Shown: positions 15,354-25,268, counted from the stretch's first letter. The stretch: DNA of 64,000 nucleotides from Clostridium sp031626875 (GCF_031626875.1 NZ_JANDMF010000002.1:124001-188000); one strand, 5' to 3'. The notes: a model not told the origin generated them from the sequence alone. Translations and numbers: made by a program.

Positions 15354-17177
15354 TTATTCTACAGTAACTGATTTAGCTAAGTTTCTTGGTTTATCTATAT
15401 CAAAGTTTTTCTCTTTAGCTGTATAATAAGCTAATAATTGTAATGAAACTGCAGCAACTACTGGTGCAACCATATTTAATATTCTTGGTATTCTAACAAT
15501 TTTATTAAATACAGATTCATCTATTTCATCACCCTCATAAGCAATTCCTATAGTTACAGCTCCTCTAGCTTTAACTTCTACAATATTACTTACCATTTTT
15601 TCTCTAAGCTTAGTTTGAGTAAGCAATGCTATAACTTTTGTACCCTCTTCAATTAATGCTATTGGTCCATGTTTTAATTCCCCACCAGCATATGCTTCTG
15701 AATGAATATAAGTTATTTCTTTAAGTTTTAATGACCCTTCTAAAGCTAAGGCATAATCAACACCTCTTCCTAAGAAAAATACATCTTGTTCTTTAGCTAA
15801 AATCTTAGCTACCTCTTCTAAATCCGCTTTCTTATCTAACACTTCCTCAATTTTCTCTGGAAGTAATGTTAAAGCTTCTTCTAATTCTTTTGCCACATCA
15901 CTAGCTAAGTTTCCTTTTAATTGCCCAAAATACATTCCAATTAAATTCATTACAACAACCTGGGTTGTATAAGCCTTAGTTGAAGCAACTGCTATTTCAG
16001 GGCCTGCCATTGTATATATAACATTGTCAGCTTCCCTTGATATTGTACTTCCTACAACATTTGTTATAGCTAAAGTTTTAGCTCCAATCTTCTTACAATC
16101 TCTTAAAACTGCTAATGTGTCAGCTGTTTCTCCTGATTGGCTTACAGTTATTAATAATGTTTTATTAGTAACTAATGGTTCTCTATATCTAAATTCTGAA
16201 GCTATATCAACTTCTACTGGAATCTTAGCAAATTTTTCTATTGCTACTTTTCCCATAAGACCTGCATGATATGCAGTTCCACAAGCTACTATATATACTC
16301 TATCTATTCCATCAAGATCTTCCTTTGTTAAGTTAAATCCTTCGAAGTGTACTCCATTAGCCGAAATTTTTCCAGTCAAAGTATCCCTTATAGCCTTTGG
16401 TTGTTCATGTATTTCCTTCATCATGAATGAATCATATCCACCTTTTTCAGCTGCATCTGCACTCCATGTTACTTTGTACACTTCTTTATCTATCTTTGAA
16501 CCGTCACTATTTAGAACTTCTGCTCCATCTCTAGTAACTAATACAAATTCATTATCATCTAAAAGATATACTTCTCTTGTATAACTTATTACTGCTGGAA
16601 TATCTGAAGCAATAAATGTTTCATCTTCTCCTAGTCCTACTATTAATGGACTATCTTTTCTAACAGCAACCACTTTGTCTGGATCATCTCCTGAAATTAC
16701 ACCTAATGCATAACTACCTTCAAGTCTTTCAGTTGCTTTTACAACAGCTTTGAATAAGTCCCCTTCATAATAATAGTGAACTAAGTTTGGTACTACTTCT
16801 GTATCTGTTTGAGATTTAAATTCATATCCTTGCTCTTTAAGCCACTTTCTAAGTTCTAGATAATTTTCTATAATTCCATTATGAACTACAGTTATATCTC
16901 CTTTCGAACTTTTATGTGGATGTGAATTAACATCTGAAGGTTCTCCATGAGTAGCCCATCTAGTATGTCCTATTCCTACAGTTCCTTCTAAAACATTATT
17001 ACTTAAATCATCACTAAGATTAGAAAGACGGCCTTTATGCTTTACAACAGAAACTTTTCCATCGTTCTCTACAGCCACCCCAGCAGAGTCATACCCCCTG
17101 TATTCTAACTTTGATAATCCATCAACTAAAAAGTCTGTTGCTCTATTCTTTCCAACATATCCAACTATTCCGCACAT
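15354..17177 (-). CDS. glmS: Glutamine--fructose-6-phosphate aminotransferase (isomerizing)
   Basis: A 607-residue enzyme of standard length making glucosamine-6-phosphate from fructose-6-P and glutamine, the first step to UDP-GlcNAc for the wall. The N-terminal glutaminase domain has Cys2 (MCGIVGYVG), and TRWATHG and NSHPH follow. Two SIS sugar-isomerase domains follow (CGTAYHAGLMGK, SQSGETADTL) and the C-terminus ends DKPRNLAKSVTVE. It is controlled by the glmS ribozyme in its 5' leader. GAGAGG precedes the ATG. Confidence 0.98.
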   Translation of the reverse strand: MCGIVGYVGKNRATDFLVDGLSKLEYRGYDSAGVAVENDGKVSVVKHKGRLSNLSDDLSNNVLEGTVGIGHTRWATHGEPSDVNSHPHKSSKGDITVVHNGIIENYLELRKWLKEQGYEFKSQTDTEVVPNLVHYYYEGDLFKAVVKATERLEGSYALGVISGDDPDKVVAVRKDSPLIVGLGEDETFIASDIPAVISYTREVYLLDDNEFVLVTRDGAEVLNSDGSKIDKEVYKVTWSADAAEKGGYDSFMMKEIHEQPKAIRDTLTGKISANGVHFEGFNLTKEDLDGIDRVYIVACGTAYHAGLMGKVAIEKFAKIPVEVDIASEFRYREPLVTNKTLLITVSQSGETADTLAVLRDCKKIGAKTLAITNVVGSTISREADNVIYTMAGPEIAVASTKAYTTQVVVMNLIGMYFGQLKGNLASDVAKELEEALTLLPEKIEEVLDKKADLEEVAKILAKEQDVFFLGRGVDYALALEGSLKLKEITYIHSEAYAGGELKHGPIALIEEGTKVIALLTQTKLREKMVSNIVEVKARGAVTIGIAYEGDEIDESVFNKIVRIPRILNMVAPVVAAVSLQLLAYYTAKEKNFDIDKPRNLAKSVTVE

Positions 17178-17299
17178 ATTAATTCTTCCTCTCTTTTTTT
17201 ATATAATATTCAATTTTAATCCTCTTTTAATTTCATTCTAGCTAAAAATAAAAAGGCATAATAATCCCAGAAATTAAAACTAAAAAAAGGTTTTAACAC

Positions 17300-17455
17300 C
17301 AGACTGAATTTGTGCTATAAATCACTTTATAGTTTTACCAGTCGTTTACGGTAGTGCGATACCGTGGGGCACCCGCCGAAGTTTCGATACTCCCCAACCT
17401 CGTCAACATAACTTAAAACTTTTAATATTTCAAGTTAGTTCTGGCGCTTTTTTGT
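17300..17455 (-). ncRNA. glmS ribozyme riboswitch
   Basis: On the minus strand the leader carries the conserved glmS ribozyme elements in order: AGCGCCAGAACT with the self-cleavage site (A at 17448, G at 17447), GTTGACGAGG, GGGGAGTATCG, GGCGGGTGCCCCACGG and ACCGTAAACGACTGGT. A P4-type arm follows near 17300. Glucosamine-6-phosphate acts as the cofactor for cleavage, after which the glmS mRNA is degraded. Boundaries are approximate. The remaining leader up to 17741 must hold the promoter, but no confident pair is seen. Confidence 0.95.
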
Positions 17456-17741
17456 TTAAAAATATATTCTCTCTATAATGTTCTCCTCCTTCTTGATTTA
17501 TTTTATACCTTACGATTTACTTAACCATACTATCATATTTATTTTCTTTTGTCTATATATATTATACATTCAGCTCTACTTTTTGCTACATAAATCGATT
17601 ATTTTTGTTGTGTATAGATATATTTTATTGTTTTTTATTAATTAACGGCATTTATTTTTGTTTATAAATTAATTTTATTTAACATATTTTAAAACACGCA
17701 CATTAAGAATCTCTAAAATTTCTTACTATATTTATAAAATA

Positions 17742-17783
17742 TAACTATATTAAGGTGGATAATAATCCACCTTAATATAGTTA
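17742..17783 (-). terminator. Long perfect hairpin terminator after the PTS EIIA gene
   Basis: Two perfect 19-base arms (17742-17760 and 17765-17783) enclose the loop AATA. On the minus strand the stem is followed by TATTTTATAAATA. It starts 12 bp after the EIIA stop and separates that gene from the glmS promoter region. Confidence 0.8.
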
Positions 17784-17794
17784 CATACATAAAC

Positions 17795-18241
17795 CTAATA
17801 GTTTGCATCTCCTTCTTGAATAATTTGAATTATTTCTTCTGAAGTTTTTGCACTTTTCATCTTTTCAATATTTTCTTCATACTGAACAGTTAAAGCAATT
17901 TTTGATAACATCTCCATATGTTCATCGCCTTTTCCAGCTACTCCAATTACTATATAAGCAATATTACCTTCTCCAAAATCTACTCCATTTGGATATTGAG
18001 CAATCACTATGCCTGTTTCAAGTATGTCCTTCTTGTACTCATTCATACTGTGAGGAATAGCTACACCATTTCCTATATAAGTTGTTACCTCATTTTCTCT
18101 AACTTTCATTCCCTCTATATAATTATCTTTTACATATCCTCCATCAATTAAAAGCTTTCCAACTCTTTCTATAGCCTCATTCTTAGTTTCTGATTTTACA
18201 TCCAACAGTATTCCTTTCTTTACCAAAATTCCTTTTTTCAT
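17795..18241 (-). CDS. PTS EIIA component, mannitol/fructose family
   Basis: A single-domain EIIA of 148 residues with the phosphorylated His in GVAIPHSMNEY and the family pattern NEAIERVGKLLIDGGYV. Closest in layout to mannitol EIIA (MtlF). It accepts phosphate from HPr and passes it to a sugar-specific EIIB. No EIIBC permease or polyol dehydrogenase is nearby, so it is an orphan subunit. It could serve a permease elsewhere or have a regulatory role. Confidence 0.85.
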   Translation of the reverse strand: MKKGILVKKGILLDVKSETKNEAIERVGKLLIDGGYVKDNYIEGMKVRENEVTTYIGNGVAIPHSMNEYKKDILETGIVIAQYPNGVDFGEGNIAYIVIGVAGKGDEHMEMLSKIALTVQYEENIEKMKSAKTSEEIIQIIQEGDANY

Positions 18242-18385
18242 TTATTGTTCCTCCTCATTACTTATAATTAGTATTGTCTTTTAATATTTCTCCTAACCGT
18301 TCAATCTTTTTATATTCTTCTAGAGAATATATATTGTCTTTATATTTCTTTTATGAACCTAATTCTATTTATACACACTTACTAT

Positions 18386-19525
18386 TTAATACATTTTCTT
18401 TATTTCATTTTCTAGCATTTCTCCTTTAAAAATACTAATTTTATTCCCACCTCTATTTTTACTATGATACATTGCAATATCAGCATATTTTAATAAGGTC
18501 GTAATATTATCAGTATCTTTATCAAATACACTTACCCCTATACTTGCCTTAATATTATATGTATAAGCCCTATGACAAAAACTAAAATTTAACGAATCTA
18601 AAACAGCTTGTCCAATACATTCAATATTATCTATTGAGATACTATCTTCCAATATAATTATAAATTCATCTCCTCCTAATCTTCCTATTTCTATTGAACT
18701 ACTCTTGTGCTTTTTTAAATTTAATGCTACCTTATGGAGAACTTCATCTCCTAAATCATGTCCAAAGTTATCATTAAATATTTTAAAATTATCTAAATCT
18801 ATAAATAGAATTGCAAATTTCATTTGTTTTCTTTTCAAATCTGATAAATAGTTGTAAATACTATATCTATTTTTAAGCTCTGTTAAAGCATCATAATTTG
18901 CAAGGTAGTTCATTTCCTCTATATATTTTTTTCTGGCACTAACATCTGTAATAATTAAAGCAAAAGCATCTTTTTTTATTTTATGTACAGAAAATAGAAT
19001 CCACTTTTCTTTACTTGTATTTATATATTCCGATATTTTAAATTGACCATCATTTTGAACCTTATCTATTATTTCAATGGATTTGTATTTCTTGTTTATA
19101 TATTTTTCTACAAATGTATTAAAAGCACATTCAAGCATGCATTCTTCATCTATTCCCAAGATATTTAATATGGATTGATTAACTTCAATAGCTTTAGCAT
19201 TTACTCCATTTCCAAATTCATCTTTTATAACCTTATAATAAGCATATCCAACATCTATACAATCTAATAATCTCTCACATCTATTTCCAAAATTATCATT
19301 GTAATTTTGAAAATATTTTTCTATAGTTTTATCATATATACTACTATGATTTTTTTTTATTAACAACATAAGTATTAAACCACAACTAAAAAGTTCTATA
19401 GCTAATAATTTACCAAACTGAATCCAAGAAAAATTGTTATAATATATTGCAATTTTGAAATATGAATAGTTAAAAGTAATAATAACTAAGATAATATATA
19501 ATAATGCTTTCTTAAATTTTTTCAT
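18386..19525 (-). CDS. Membrane-anchored diguanylate cyclase (PAS-like plus GGDEF)
   Basis: About 379 residues. Two hydrophobic helices come first (ALLYIILVIITF and LLAIELFSCGLILMLLI), then a PAS-like sensor region (about 90-205), then a GGDEF domain with an intact active site (RLGGDEFIII). It should make cyclic di-GMP from two GTP. The allosteric RxxD inhibitory site reads SSSI and appears lost. Start 19525 is chosen because GGGGGAGG lies just upstream; an ATG at 19546 is less well placed. It is monocistronic, with an unknown signal. Confidence 0.9.
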   Translation of the reverse strand: MKKFKKALLYIILVIITFNYSYFKIAIYYNNFSWIQFGKLLAIELFSCGLILMLLIKKNHSSIYDKTIEKYFQNYNDNFGNRCERLLDCIDVGYAYYKVIKDEFGNGVNAKAIEVNQSILNILGIDEECMLECAFNTFVEKYINKKYKSIEIIDKVQNDGQFKISEYINTSKEKWILFSVHKIKKDAFALIITDVSARKKYIEEMNYLANYDALTELKNRYSIYNYLSDLKRKQMKFAILFIDLDNFKIFNDNFGHDLGDEVLHKVALNLKKHKSSSIEIGRLGGDEFIIILEDSISIDNIECIGQAVLDSLNFSFCHRAYTYNIKASIGVSVFDKDTDNITTLLKYADIAMYHSKNRGGNKISIFKGEMLENEIKKMY

Positions 19526-19598
19526 TTCCTCCCCCTCTGTTGTCAAAATTTAATATTATTACCTATTATTATACAACTTTTACATTAAAAAGCAATAA

Positions 19599-19641
19599 AA
19601 GATACCTATAAGCTATATCTTTTGTAGCTTTTAGGTATCTT
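19599..19641. terminator. Terminator hairpin after the 560-residue membrane protein gene
   Basis: The arms AAGATACCTATAAGCTA and TAGCTTTTAGGTATCTT pair with one mismatch. On the minus strand the stem is followed by TTATTGCTTTTT. It lies directly downstream of the gene ending at 19647. Confidence 0.7.
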
Positions 19642-19646
19642 CATAT

Positions 19647-21329
19647 TTATTTTAAACTTAGATTTTCAAATGTATCTACTATTATATATTTATTATCTTT
19701 AACACTTATATATTTTATTGACACCTTGTCTCCAACTTTACTTAAAGCAACTTCCCTTGAAGTATCAGTAGAAACAGTAAATACTTTATTATTATCCTTT
19801 AGTTTTATATCATAAATACTAATTCCATCTTTTATAACTACTCCAATTCGTTCTATTTCCCCTTCCATACTTTCAGATTTATTCGAACCATCTAAAGAAA
19901 CATTTGTATTAGCTAGTACATCTAAATATTTATTCAAGGTTCCTTGAACCGTATCTGAAACACCTACTGTGTTATAATTTTTAACATCTATCATAGCATA
20001 CTGTTTAACTAACCCATTTGAATCTTTAAGTGTTGTAAAATAAGTAGCTTCTCCTTGTATATTTATTAGATATGGTAAAGTTGCTTTATATCCATATTGT
20101 TGAACTTTACCTTCTGCTGACTTCATAGCAGCATTCTCTGTTGCCCCAGCAGTTTTATACATAGTAGTTTTTCCTGTTTTAGTGTTTGTTAACATGAATC
20201 CAACTAAACCTTCATCATTCCCAACTGAGGTTATTCCTGTGTAGTAAAAGCATTCATTTTTATTAAAAATTACATTCATATCATCTGTTGATTTAAGTTT
20301 ATCCTTATCTCCAAAGTTGAATATACCATGAACCAATTCTCCCCACTTATTTGCATAATTTAGAATATAACTTTCTGGTTGTATCCTGTCAACCCATGAT
20401 GGCAAATTATTTATATCATATTTTTCTGATTCTCCAGTTTGTGCATCAATTATCAAAGCCCCAATAGCCTTCTTTTCTGTAAATCCTATTGCATTATCAT
20501 ATCTTGTAACAATCCAATAGGGCTTGCCTTCATCATTTAACTCAAATGTAAAATCTGTATGTCCAGCTTTCATATCCCTTAAATATGCTGCTCTATGCAA
20601 GTCACTAAACAAATATGATGAAGCTAAATATTTTATTTTTAAAGATTCACCATTAAGATCTGTAACTAACTGCACATCATTTTCATTTGTTGCACTAACT
20701 TTAATATATCCACTTGTCCCAGAACTATTTGTAAGCCATTTTATAAATGAAGAATGTTCTAGTGGTGCTACATAATAAAGTTCTCCATTTAAACTTTGTA
20801 ATGTCAATTCTCCAATAGTTACTTGACTTCCTAATGAAGGGATTTCCCCCAATTTCTTATCTGCTAATTTTCCTGCAAGTTCTTTATCAATAGTTGGAAG
20901 TTGTTTTAGATCTATGTGATCTATTTCATTAGAAAATTCTACTTCATCAACTTGACCAATTAAATCCCTATGACTCTTATAACTAATAATTGGACTAAAA
21001 TATATGGCTGATACAACAAAAGCTATTCCCACAAATAAACCAATAAAACTAAGTCTTTTAATAGAATGAACTATTCCATATAATATTGAAATTAAAACAA
21101 ATGGAGCTACTATTACAAATGCATTTAAACTAATATCCAAAATTAAATTAGAATTAAAAAGCATCCCTATCCCAATAACTAAATATATTATTATAAGCCA
21201 CTTAACAAATCCTTTTAAAGATCCTTTCCTTATGTTTCTAACATTTCGTTTCTCAAATCTGTTAAAAAAATCTGAAAATATATTTCTTAACTTATCTTCA
21301 GAAAAATTTCCAAAATTACCATTATTCAT
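19647..21329 (-). CDS. Membrane protein of unknown function with large extracytoplasmic domain
   Basis: I do not recognise the family. The 560-residue protein has a basic N-terminus, three hydrophobic helices (about residues 44-61, 65-88 and 93-115), then a soluble region of about 440 residues. Phrases such as YWIVTRYDNAIGF and GALIIDAQTGESEKYD resemble the repeated beta-rich units of PepSY-like domains. The last 80 residues (IERIGVVIKDGISIYDIKL) look like a small beta-barrel. It is monocistronic, with its own terminator. I assign no function. Confidence 0.8.
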   Translation of the reverse strand: MNNGNFGNFSEDKLRNIFSDFFNRFEKRNVRNIRKGSLKGFVKWLIIIYLVIGIGMLFNSNLILDISLNAFVIVAPFVLISILYGIVHSIKRLSFIGLFVGIAFVVSAIYFSPIISYKSHRDLIGQVDEVEFSNEIDHIDLKQLPTIDKELAGKLADKKLGEIPSLGSQVTIGELTLQSLNGELYYVAPLEHSSFIKWLTNSSGTSGYIKVSATNENDVQLVTDLNGESLKIKYLASSYLFSDLHRAAYLRDMKAGHTDFTFELNDEGKPYWIVTRYDNAIGFTEKKAIGALIIDAQTGESEKYDINNLPSWVDRIQPESYILNYANKWGELVHGIFNFGDKDKLKSTDDMNVIFNKNECFYYTGITSVGNDEGLVGFMLTNTKTGKTTMYKTAGATENAAMKSAEGKVQQYGYKATLPYLINIQGEATYFTTLKDSNGLVKQYAMIDVKNYNTVGVSDTVQGTLNKYLDVLANTNVSLDGSNKSESMEGEIERIGVVIKDGISIYDIKLKDNNKVFTVSTDTSREVALSKVGDKVSIKYISVKDNKYIIVDTFENLSLK

Positions 21330-21487
21330 TTATTTCCCACCTTCGTATATATTATTTAATAAAGTGTTTTTATTTTAACATAAAAAGTTATTTAAAACCA
21401 TATAGCTTTTGATTTTTCTTGATTTTTTATATAAAATATAACTTGTACCATTTCCATTATCCAATAAGTATTTATTAATATAATATA

Positions 21488-21514
21488 CTTATTAATACAT
21501 TTTGTATTAATAAG
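21488..21514. repeat. Perfect AT-rich hairpin downstream of hom
   Basis: CTTATTAATACA (21488-21499), loop TTT and TGTATTAATAAG (21503-21514) form a 12-bp perfect stem. It lies 3' of the hom terminator, upstream of the 560-residue membrane protein gene. It could be a secondary terminator or a leader hairpin; there is no clear T tract. Confidence 0.4.
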
Positions 21515-21523
21515 CTAAAGTAT

Positions 21524-21578
21524 AAAAAAAGTACACAAAAAAACTATATATTTTAGTATTTTGTGTGTACTTTTTTTT
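21524..21578. terminator. Terminator after hom
   Basis: AAAAAAAGTACACAAAA (from 21524) pairs with TTTTGTGTGTAC and a following T tract (to 21578), with a small bulge. A and T tracts are present on both sides. It begins within 10 bp of the hom stop. Confidence 0.75.
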
Positions 21579-21585
21579 AATTATT

Positions 21586-22884
21586 TTATTCAAAATCTTC
21601 TATTCTTATTAAGTTTTCAATGCCTTCAACTGTATTTAATCTATTTAATTCTTCTAGGGCTTTTCTTATACTTGCTTCCTTTGTCATATGAGTTACTAAA
21701 ACTAAAGTAACTTTACCTTTATTATTTACATCACCTTTTTGGATTACTGAATGTAAACTCACTTCTTGTTTTCCAAATACTGCACTTATTTCACCTAGAA
21801 CTCCTGGTTTATCTGCTACAGTTGCTCTAATATAATATTTACTCACAATATTATCCACCTCGGAAATTTCTTTATTCCATAAATTATTCTTAACTACCGA
21901 AACTGGATTTTCAAAATCTATATTTGTTCGTACTATAGAAATTATATCTGCAACTACAGCACTTCCTGTAGGTAAATCTCCTGCTCCTCTTCCATAAAAC
22001 ATTAAATCTCCTACAGCATTTCCCTTTATAAACACCGCATTAAATGAATCATACACATTTGCTAGAGGATGAGTTTCTGGAATCATAGTTGGATGTACTC
22101 TAAGTTCAAGTTTTCCTTCAACATCTTTAACTATAGCAAGTAATTTTATTACCATACCAAAACTTTTTGCATATTCCATATCTACATCTGTTATTTTTGT
22201 TATGCCTTCTCTATATACCTTAGCCACATCAACTTTTGTTCCAAAAGCTAAAGATGCTAATATAGCTAATTTATATTGCGCATCAAAACCTTCTATATCA
22301 GATGTTGGATCAGCTTCTGCATAGCCTTTCTCTTGAGCTAATTTTAGTACATCATTAAAATTACTACCTTCAAGTTCCATTTTACTTAAAATGAAATTAG
22401 TAGTTCCATTAACTATTCCATATAATTCTTCAATTCTATTTCCAGTTAAACTTTCATTTATAGCTTGAATTATTGGGATTCCACCAGCTACACTAGCTTC
22501 ATAATTAAACATTACCCCTTCTTCATCAGCTTTTTTATAAAGTTCATCTCCATTAGTTGCAAGTAACATCTTATTAGCTGTTACTATTTGCTTTTTCTTA
22601 TTCATGCACTTTATCATGTATTCTCTAGCAGGTTCTATCCCACCCATAACCTCAACAACTATTTTAATAGAATCATCATTTAAAATTTCATTAAAATCTG
22701 TTGTAACTAATCCTTCTGGAACTTCTACTCCCCTAGGTTTATTCAAATCTCTTACAAGAATTTTAGCTATTTCAACTTTGCATCCTGAACGCTTCATTAT
22801 CTCTTCTTCATTTTCTTTTAAAATGTTCCAAACTCCACGACCAACATTACCTAGACCTAATAACGCAATTTTTACTTTTTTCAT
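21586..22884 (-). CDS. hom: Homoserine dehydrogenase
   Basis: About 432 residues. The N-terminal NAD(P)-binding domain starts KIALLGLGNVGRGVWN, the catalytic domain has AGGIPIIQAI and NGTTNFILSKM, and a C-terminal ACT domain (YIRATVADKPGVLGEIS) is likely the threonine feedback site. It reduces aspartate semialdehyde to homoserine for threonine and methionine. Start 22884 is used because AAGGGGGAAG lies upstream; an ATG at 22923 is in frame but lacks a site. It follows the AI-2E family gene closely and may share its transcript. Confidence 0.95.
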   Translation of the reverse strand: MKKVKIALLGLGNVGRGVWNILKENEEEIMKRSGCKVEIAKILVRDLNKPRGVEVPEGLVTTDFNEILNDDSIKIVVEVMGGIEPAREYMIKCMNKKKQIVTANKMLLATNGDELYKKADEEGVMFNYEASVAGGIPIIQAINESLTGNRIEELYGIVNGTTNFILSKMELEGSNFNDVLKLAQEKGYAEADPTSDIEGFDAQYKLAILASLAFGTKVDVAKVYREGITKITDVDMEYAKSFGMVIKLLAIVKDVEGKLELRVHPTMIPETHPLANVYDSFNAVFIKGNAVGDLMFYGRGAGDLPTGSAVVADIISIVRTNIDFENPVSVVKNNLWNKEISEVDNIVSKYYIRATVADKPGVLGEISAVFGKQEVSLHSVIQKGDVNNKGKVTLVLVTHMTKEASIRKALEELNRLNTVEGIENLIRIEDFE

Positions 22885-22966
22885 TTTACACTTCCCCCTT
22901 CTTATTTTTCCCCAACTTTTCATATACTTTTCTATTATATTACTTTTTTTATTATTTTTCTAGGGT

Positions 22967-24067
22967 CTAAATATCATTTTGGTAATTGATAGCTCCATAT
23001 AAAATAAATGCACCTAGAAAATAAAATGTTCCAATAAATCCAACTGGTGTAAATGCTAAGAATAATGCAATAATAATTATTAATGGATGAACCCCTAAAA
23101 ATGATGATACAAGCTTTTGCTCTAAGAATTGTCTAATTGCAACAGCTCCAATATATCCAACAGCCATTATTATGGCTCCTCTAACATCTCCCATAGAAAG
23201 TCTTATTATAGCAATAACACTATAAACCATTCCTGCTCCAATTAGAGGAAGAGCATCCAACACTGCTGTTAAAATACCAATTACAAAAGCATATTTTATT
23301 CCTACCAATATGTAAATAAGAGAGCTATAAATTCCTATAACTGTTAGTATTATAGAATAAGCTTTTATATAACCTCCAAATATTTGATTTTTCTTTTTTC
23401 TAAGTCTTCTAAGTAAATTTAAACCTTTTTCAGAAAAAGCACCTTTCATACCTTCCAGAATTTTATCAATATCTTTAGTAACAAAGAAGGTTGATACTAT
23501 TGTAATAATAGTTATAATTATACCACTTGGTATAGACACTACAATATTTATTATATTTTCAACTAGTTTAGCTATAATAGATGTTCCTAATGAAATAATT
23601 TTTGATACTCCTTCATTAATATTTTGTGCTATATCTGGATTTATATTATCTATATTATTTAAAATATTTTGTACTTTTCTACTAACTAAATTCAATATGT
23701 TATTTGTTGTTTCTTTATCTGTAATATATGTATAGTAATTTTTAAATTGATCAATTATTTGATATCCTATAACAAATAATATTATTCCCAAAAAACATAT
23801 TAATAGAAGTGTCAATATTAAAGAAATTAAACCATCTGTTAGTTTAAATCTTTTTAATTTATTATTTATTGATAATATTCTATTTTTTAATGGTCTTAAA
23901 ATCAATGCTATTATAATAGCTATAACTAAAGGGATTGCATATCTAATTCCCATCAACAACAATAGAAATCCTATTGTGTAAACAAGCAAAAATTTCAAAA
24001 CTTTTCTTAATGAAACTATTAATCCTGGGGAAAGATATTCTCCAATACTTGTAATAAAACCTTTCAT
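22967..24067 (-). CDS. AI-2E family (UPF0118) membrane permease
   Basis: About 366 residues with seven or eight membrane helices and the family pattern. A hydrophobic N-terminal pair is followed by a long periplasm-facing amphipathic region (residues about 100-190), then helices including LDALPLIGAGMVYSV and VHPLIIIIALFLAF. Members export various small molecules or ions; the family name does not prove autoinducer transport. ATG 24067 is preferred because AAAGGAG precedes it, whereas the in-frame GTG at 24091 overlaps that site. Confidence 0.88.
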   Translation of the reverse strand: MKGFITSIGEYLSPGLIVSLRKVLKFLLVYTIGFLLLLMGIRYAIPLVIAIIIALILRPLKNRILSINNKLKRFKLTDGLISLILTLLLICFLGIILFVIGYQIIDQFKNYYTYITDKETTNNILNLVSRKVQNILNNIDNINPDIAQNINEGVSKIISLGTSIIAKLVENIINIVVSIPSGIIITIITIVSTFFVTKDIDKILEGMKGAFSEKGLNLLRRLRKKKNQIFGGYIKAYSIILTVIGIYSSLIYILVGIKYAFVIGILTAVLDALPLIGAGMVYSVIAIIRLSMGDVRGAIIMAVGYIGAVAIRQFLEQKLVSSFLGVHPLIIIIALFLAFTPVGFIGTFYFLGAFILYGAINYQNDI

Positions 24068-24234
24068 GTTATTTATCTTCTCCTTTCCCACTTTTTGTTA
24101 TTATGCATTATAAAATATTTATCACAAATACACAAGTTAATTTTTCATAACTTTTATAATAGTTACTAAAAAGGTTATTTTTAATATTTTATTAAATAAA
24201 TATATTATTAGTGATTAATTTATAGGAGTTTATA

Positions 24235-25011
24235 ATGTTTGACTTACGTTCAATAATACCAATTTTCCTTTCATTACTAGCTGGCTTGGCTACTGTCTTA
24301 GGGGCTTTTATTGTTTTTTTTTCCAAGTCTGGTAGTAAAAGATTAATAACTTTTGCTTTAAGTTTTTCTGCTGGAGTTATGATAACAATCTCTTTCACAG
24401 ATCTCTTTCCTGCAGCTGAAGAAACTTTATCCAAAAATTTTGGTAAGTTTAATGGAGTATTATTATCTCTTTTATTTTTAATTATTGGTGTTATAATAGC
24501 ACTTTTAATAGATCATTTCATTCCTTCTCAAGAAAACACTCTATTAACTAATAAAAATAATAACAACTTATATAGAGTTGGTTTTGTATCTATGATTGCA
24601 TTAATGCTACATAACTTCCCAGAAGGAATTGCAACATATGTATCAGGTTATCAAAGTACTACTTTAGGGATTTCTATCGCTTTAGCTATTTCTCTCCACA
24701 ATATTCCTGAAGGAGTATCTATTGCAATGCCAATTTACTATTCAACTAAAAGCAAAACTAAAGCTTTCAAATACACTTTTCTTTCAGGAATGGCTGAACC
24801 TTTTGGAGCAATACTTGCATTTTTATTTTTAAAACCTTATATAAATGATGTAATTTTAAGTATAGTTTTTGGTGTTGTGGCTGGAATAATGATTTATATT
24901 TCCTTTGAAGAGCTAATTCCTGAATCTAGAGTATATGGATTTAACTTTTTGTATATTTTTTCTTTAGTTTTAGGTATTTGTATTATTCCAATTAGTCATA
25001 TTTTTCTATGA
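24235..25011 (+). CDS. ZIP-family divalent metal transporter (ZupT-like)
   Basis: A 258-residue protein with about eight helices and the two metal-binding motifs of ZupT: HNFPEGIATYVSG and HNIPEGVSIAMP. It should import zinc and possibly iron, manganese or cobalt. It is transcribed divergently from the AI-2E permease and has no obvious metal-repressor site in the 167-bp gap. The ATG at 24235 is preceded by TAGGAG. Confidence 0.92.
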   Translation: MFDLRSIIPIFLSLLAGLATVLGAFIVFFSKSGSKRLITFALSFSAGVMITISFTDLFPAAEETLSKNFGKFNGVLLSLLFLIIGVIIALLIDHFIPSQENTLLTNKNNNNLYRVGFVSMIALMLHNFPEGIATYVSGYQSTTLGISIALAISLHNIPEGVSIAMPIYYSTKSKTKAFKYTFLSGMAEPFGAILAFLFLKPYINDVILSIVFGVVAGIMIYISFEELIPESRVYGFNFLYIFSLVLGICIIPISHIFL

Positions 25012-25091
25012 TATATAAGTTTTTTCATAGCATAATGAAAATAAATTAGAGGTAAAATAAAATTGTTTCTAAGATTAAAGGAGGTAGTTTT

Positions 25092-25268
25092 ATGACTGAA
25101 AAAGAACTTTTATATTTAGAAGATTTACTAGGTGCTGAAGAGTTAGCTCAAAAGAGTTGCTTAAACAACAGTAATAACACTCAAGATTCTGATCTAAAAA
25201 TTCATTTTACAAATTTAGCAAACTATCACAAACAAAACATAACAACATTATATCAACTATTAAGATAG
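25092..25268 (+). CDS. Small CotF-like spore coat protein (58 aa)
   Basis: Starts at ATG 25092 behind AAAGGAGG. It encodes 58 residues beginning MTEKELLYLEDLLGAEELAQ, which resembles the N-terminal helix of CotF/ferritin-like coat proteins. It is followed 16 bp later by a second CotF-like gene that resembles the other part of the family. The pair probably contributes to the spore coat, so expression in sporulating mother cells is expected. I cannot point to a sure sporulation promoter. Confidence 0.75.
   Translation: MTEKELLYLEDLLGAEELAQKSCLNNSNNTQDSDLKIHFTNLANYHKQNITTLYQLLR

Noticed and set aside
17178..17300. A further regulatory RNA between the glmS ribozyme and the glmS start
   Set aside because: Only AT-rich sequence with the ribosome binding site was seen; no conserved structure could be supported.
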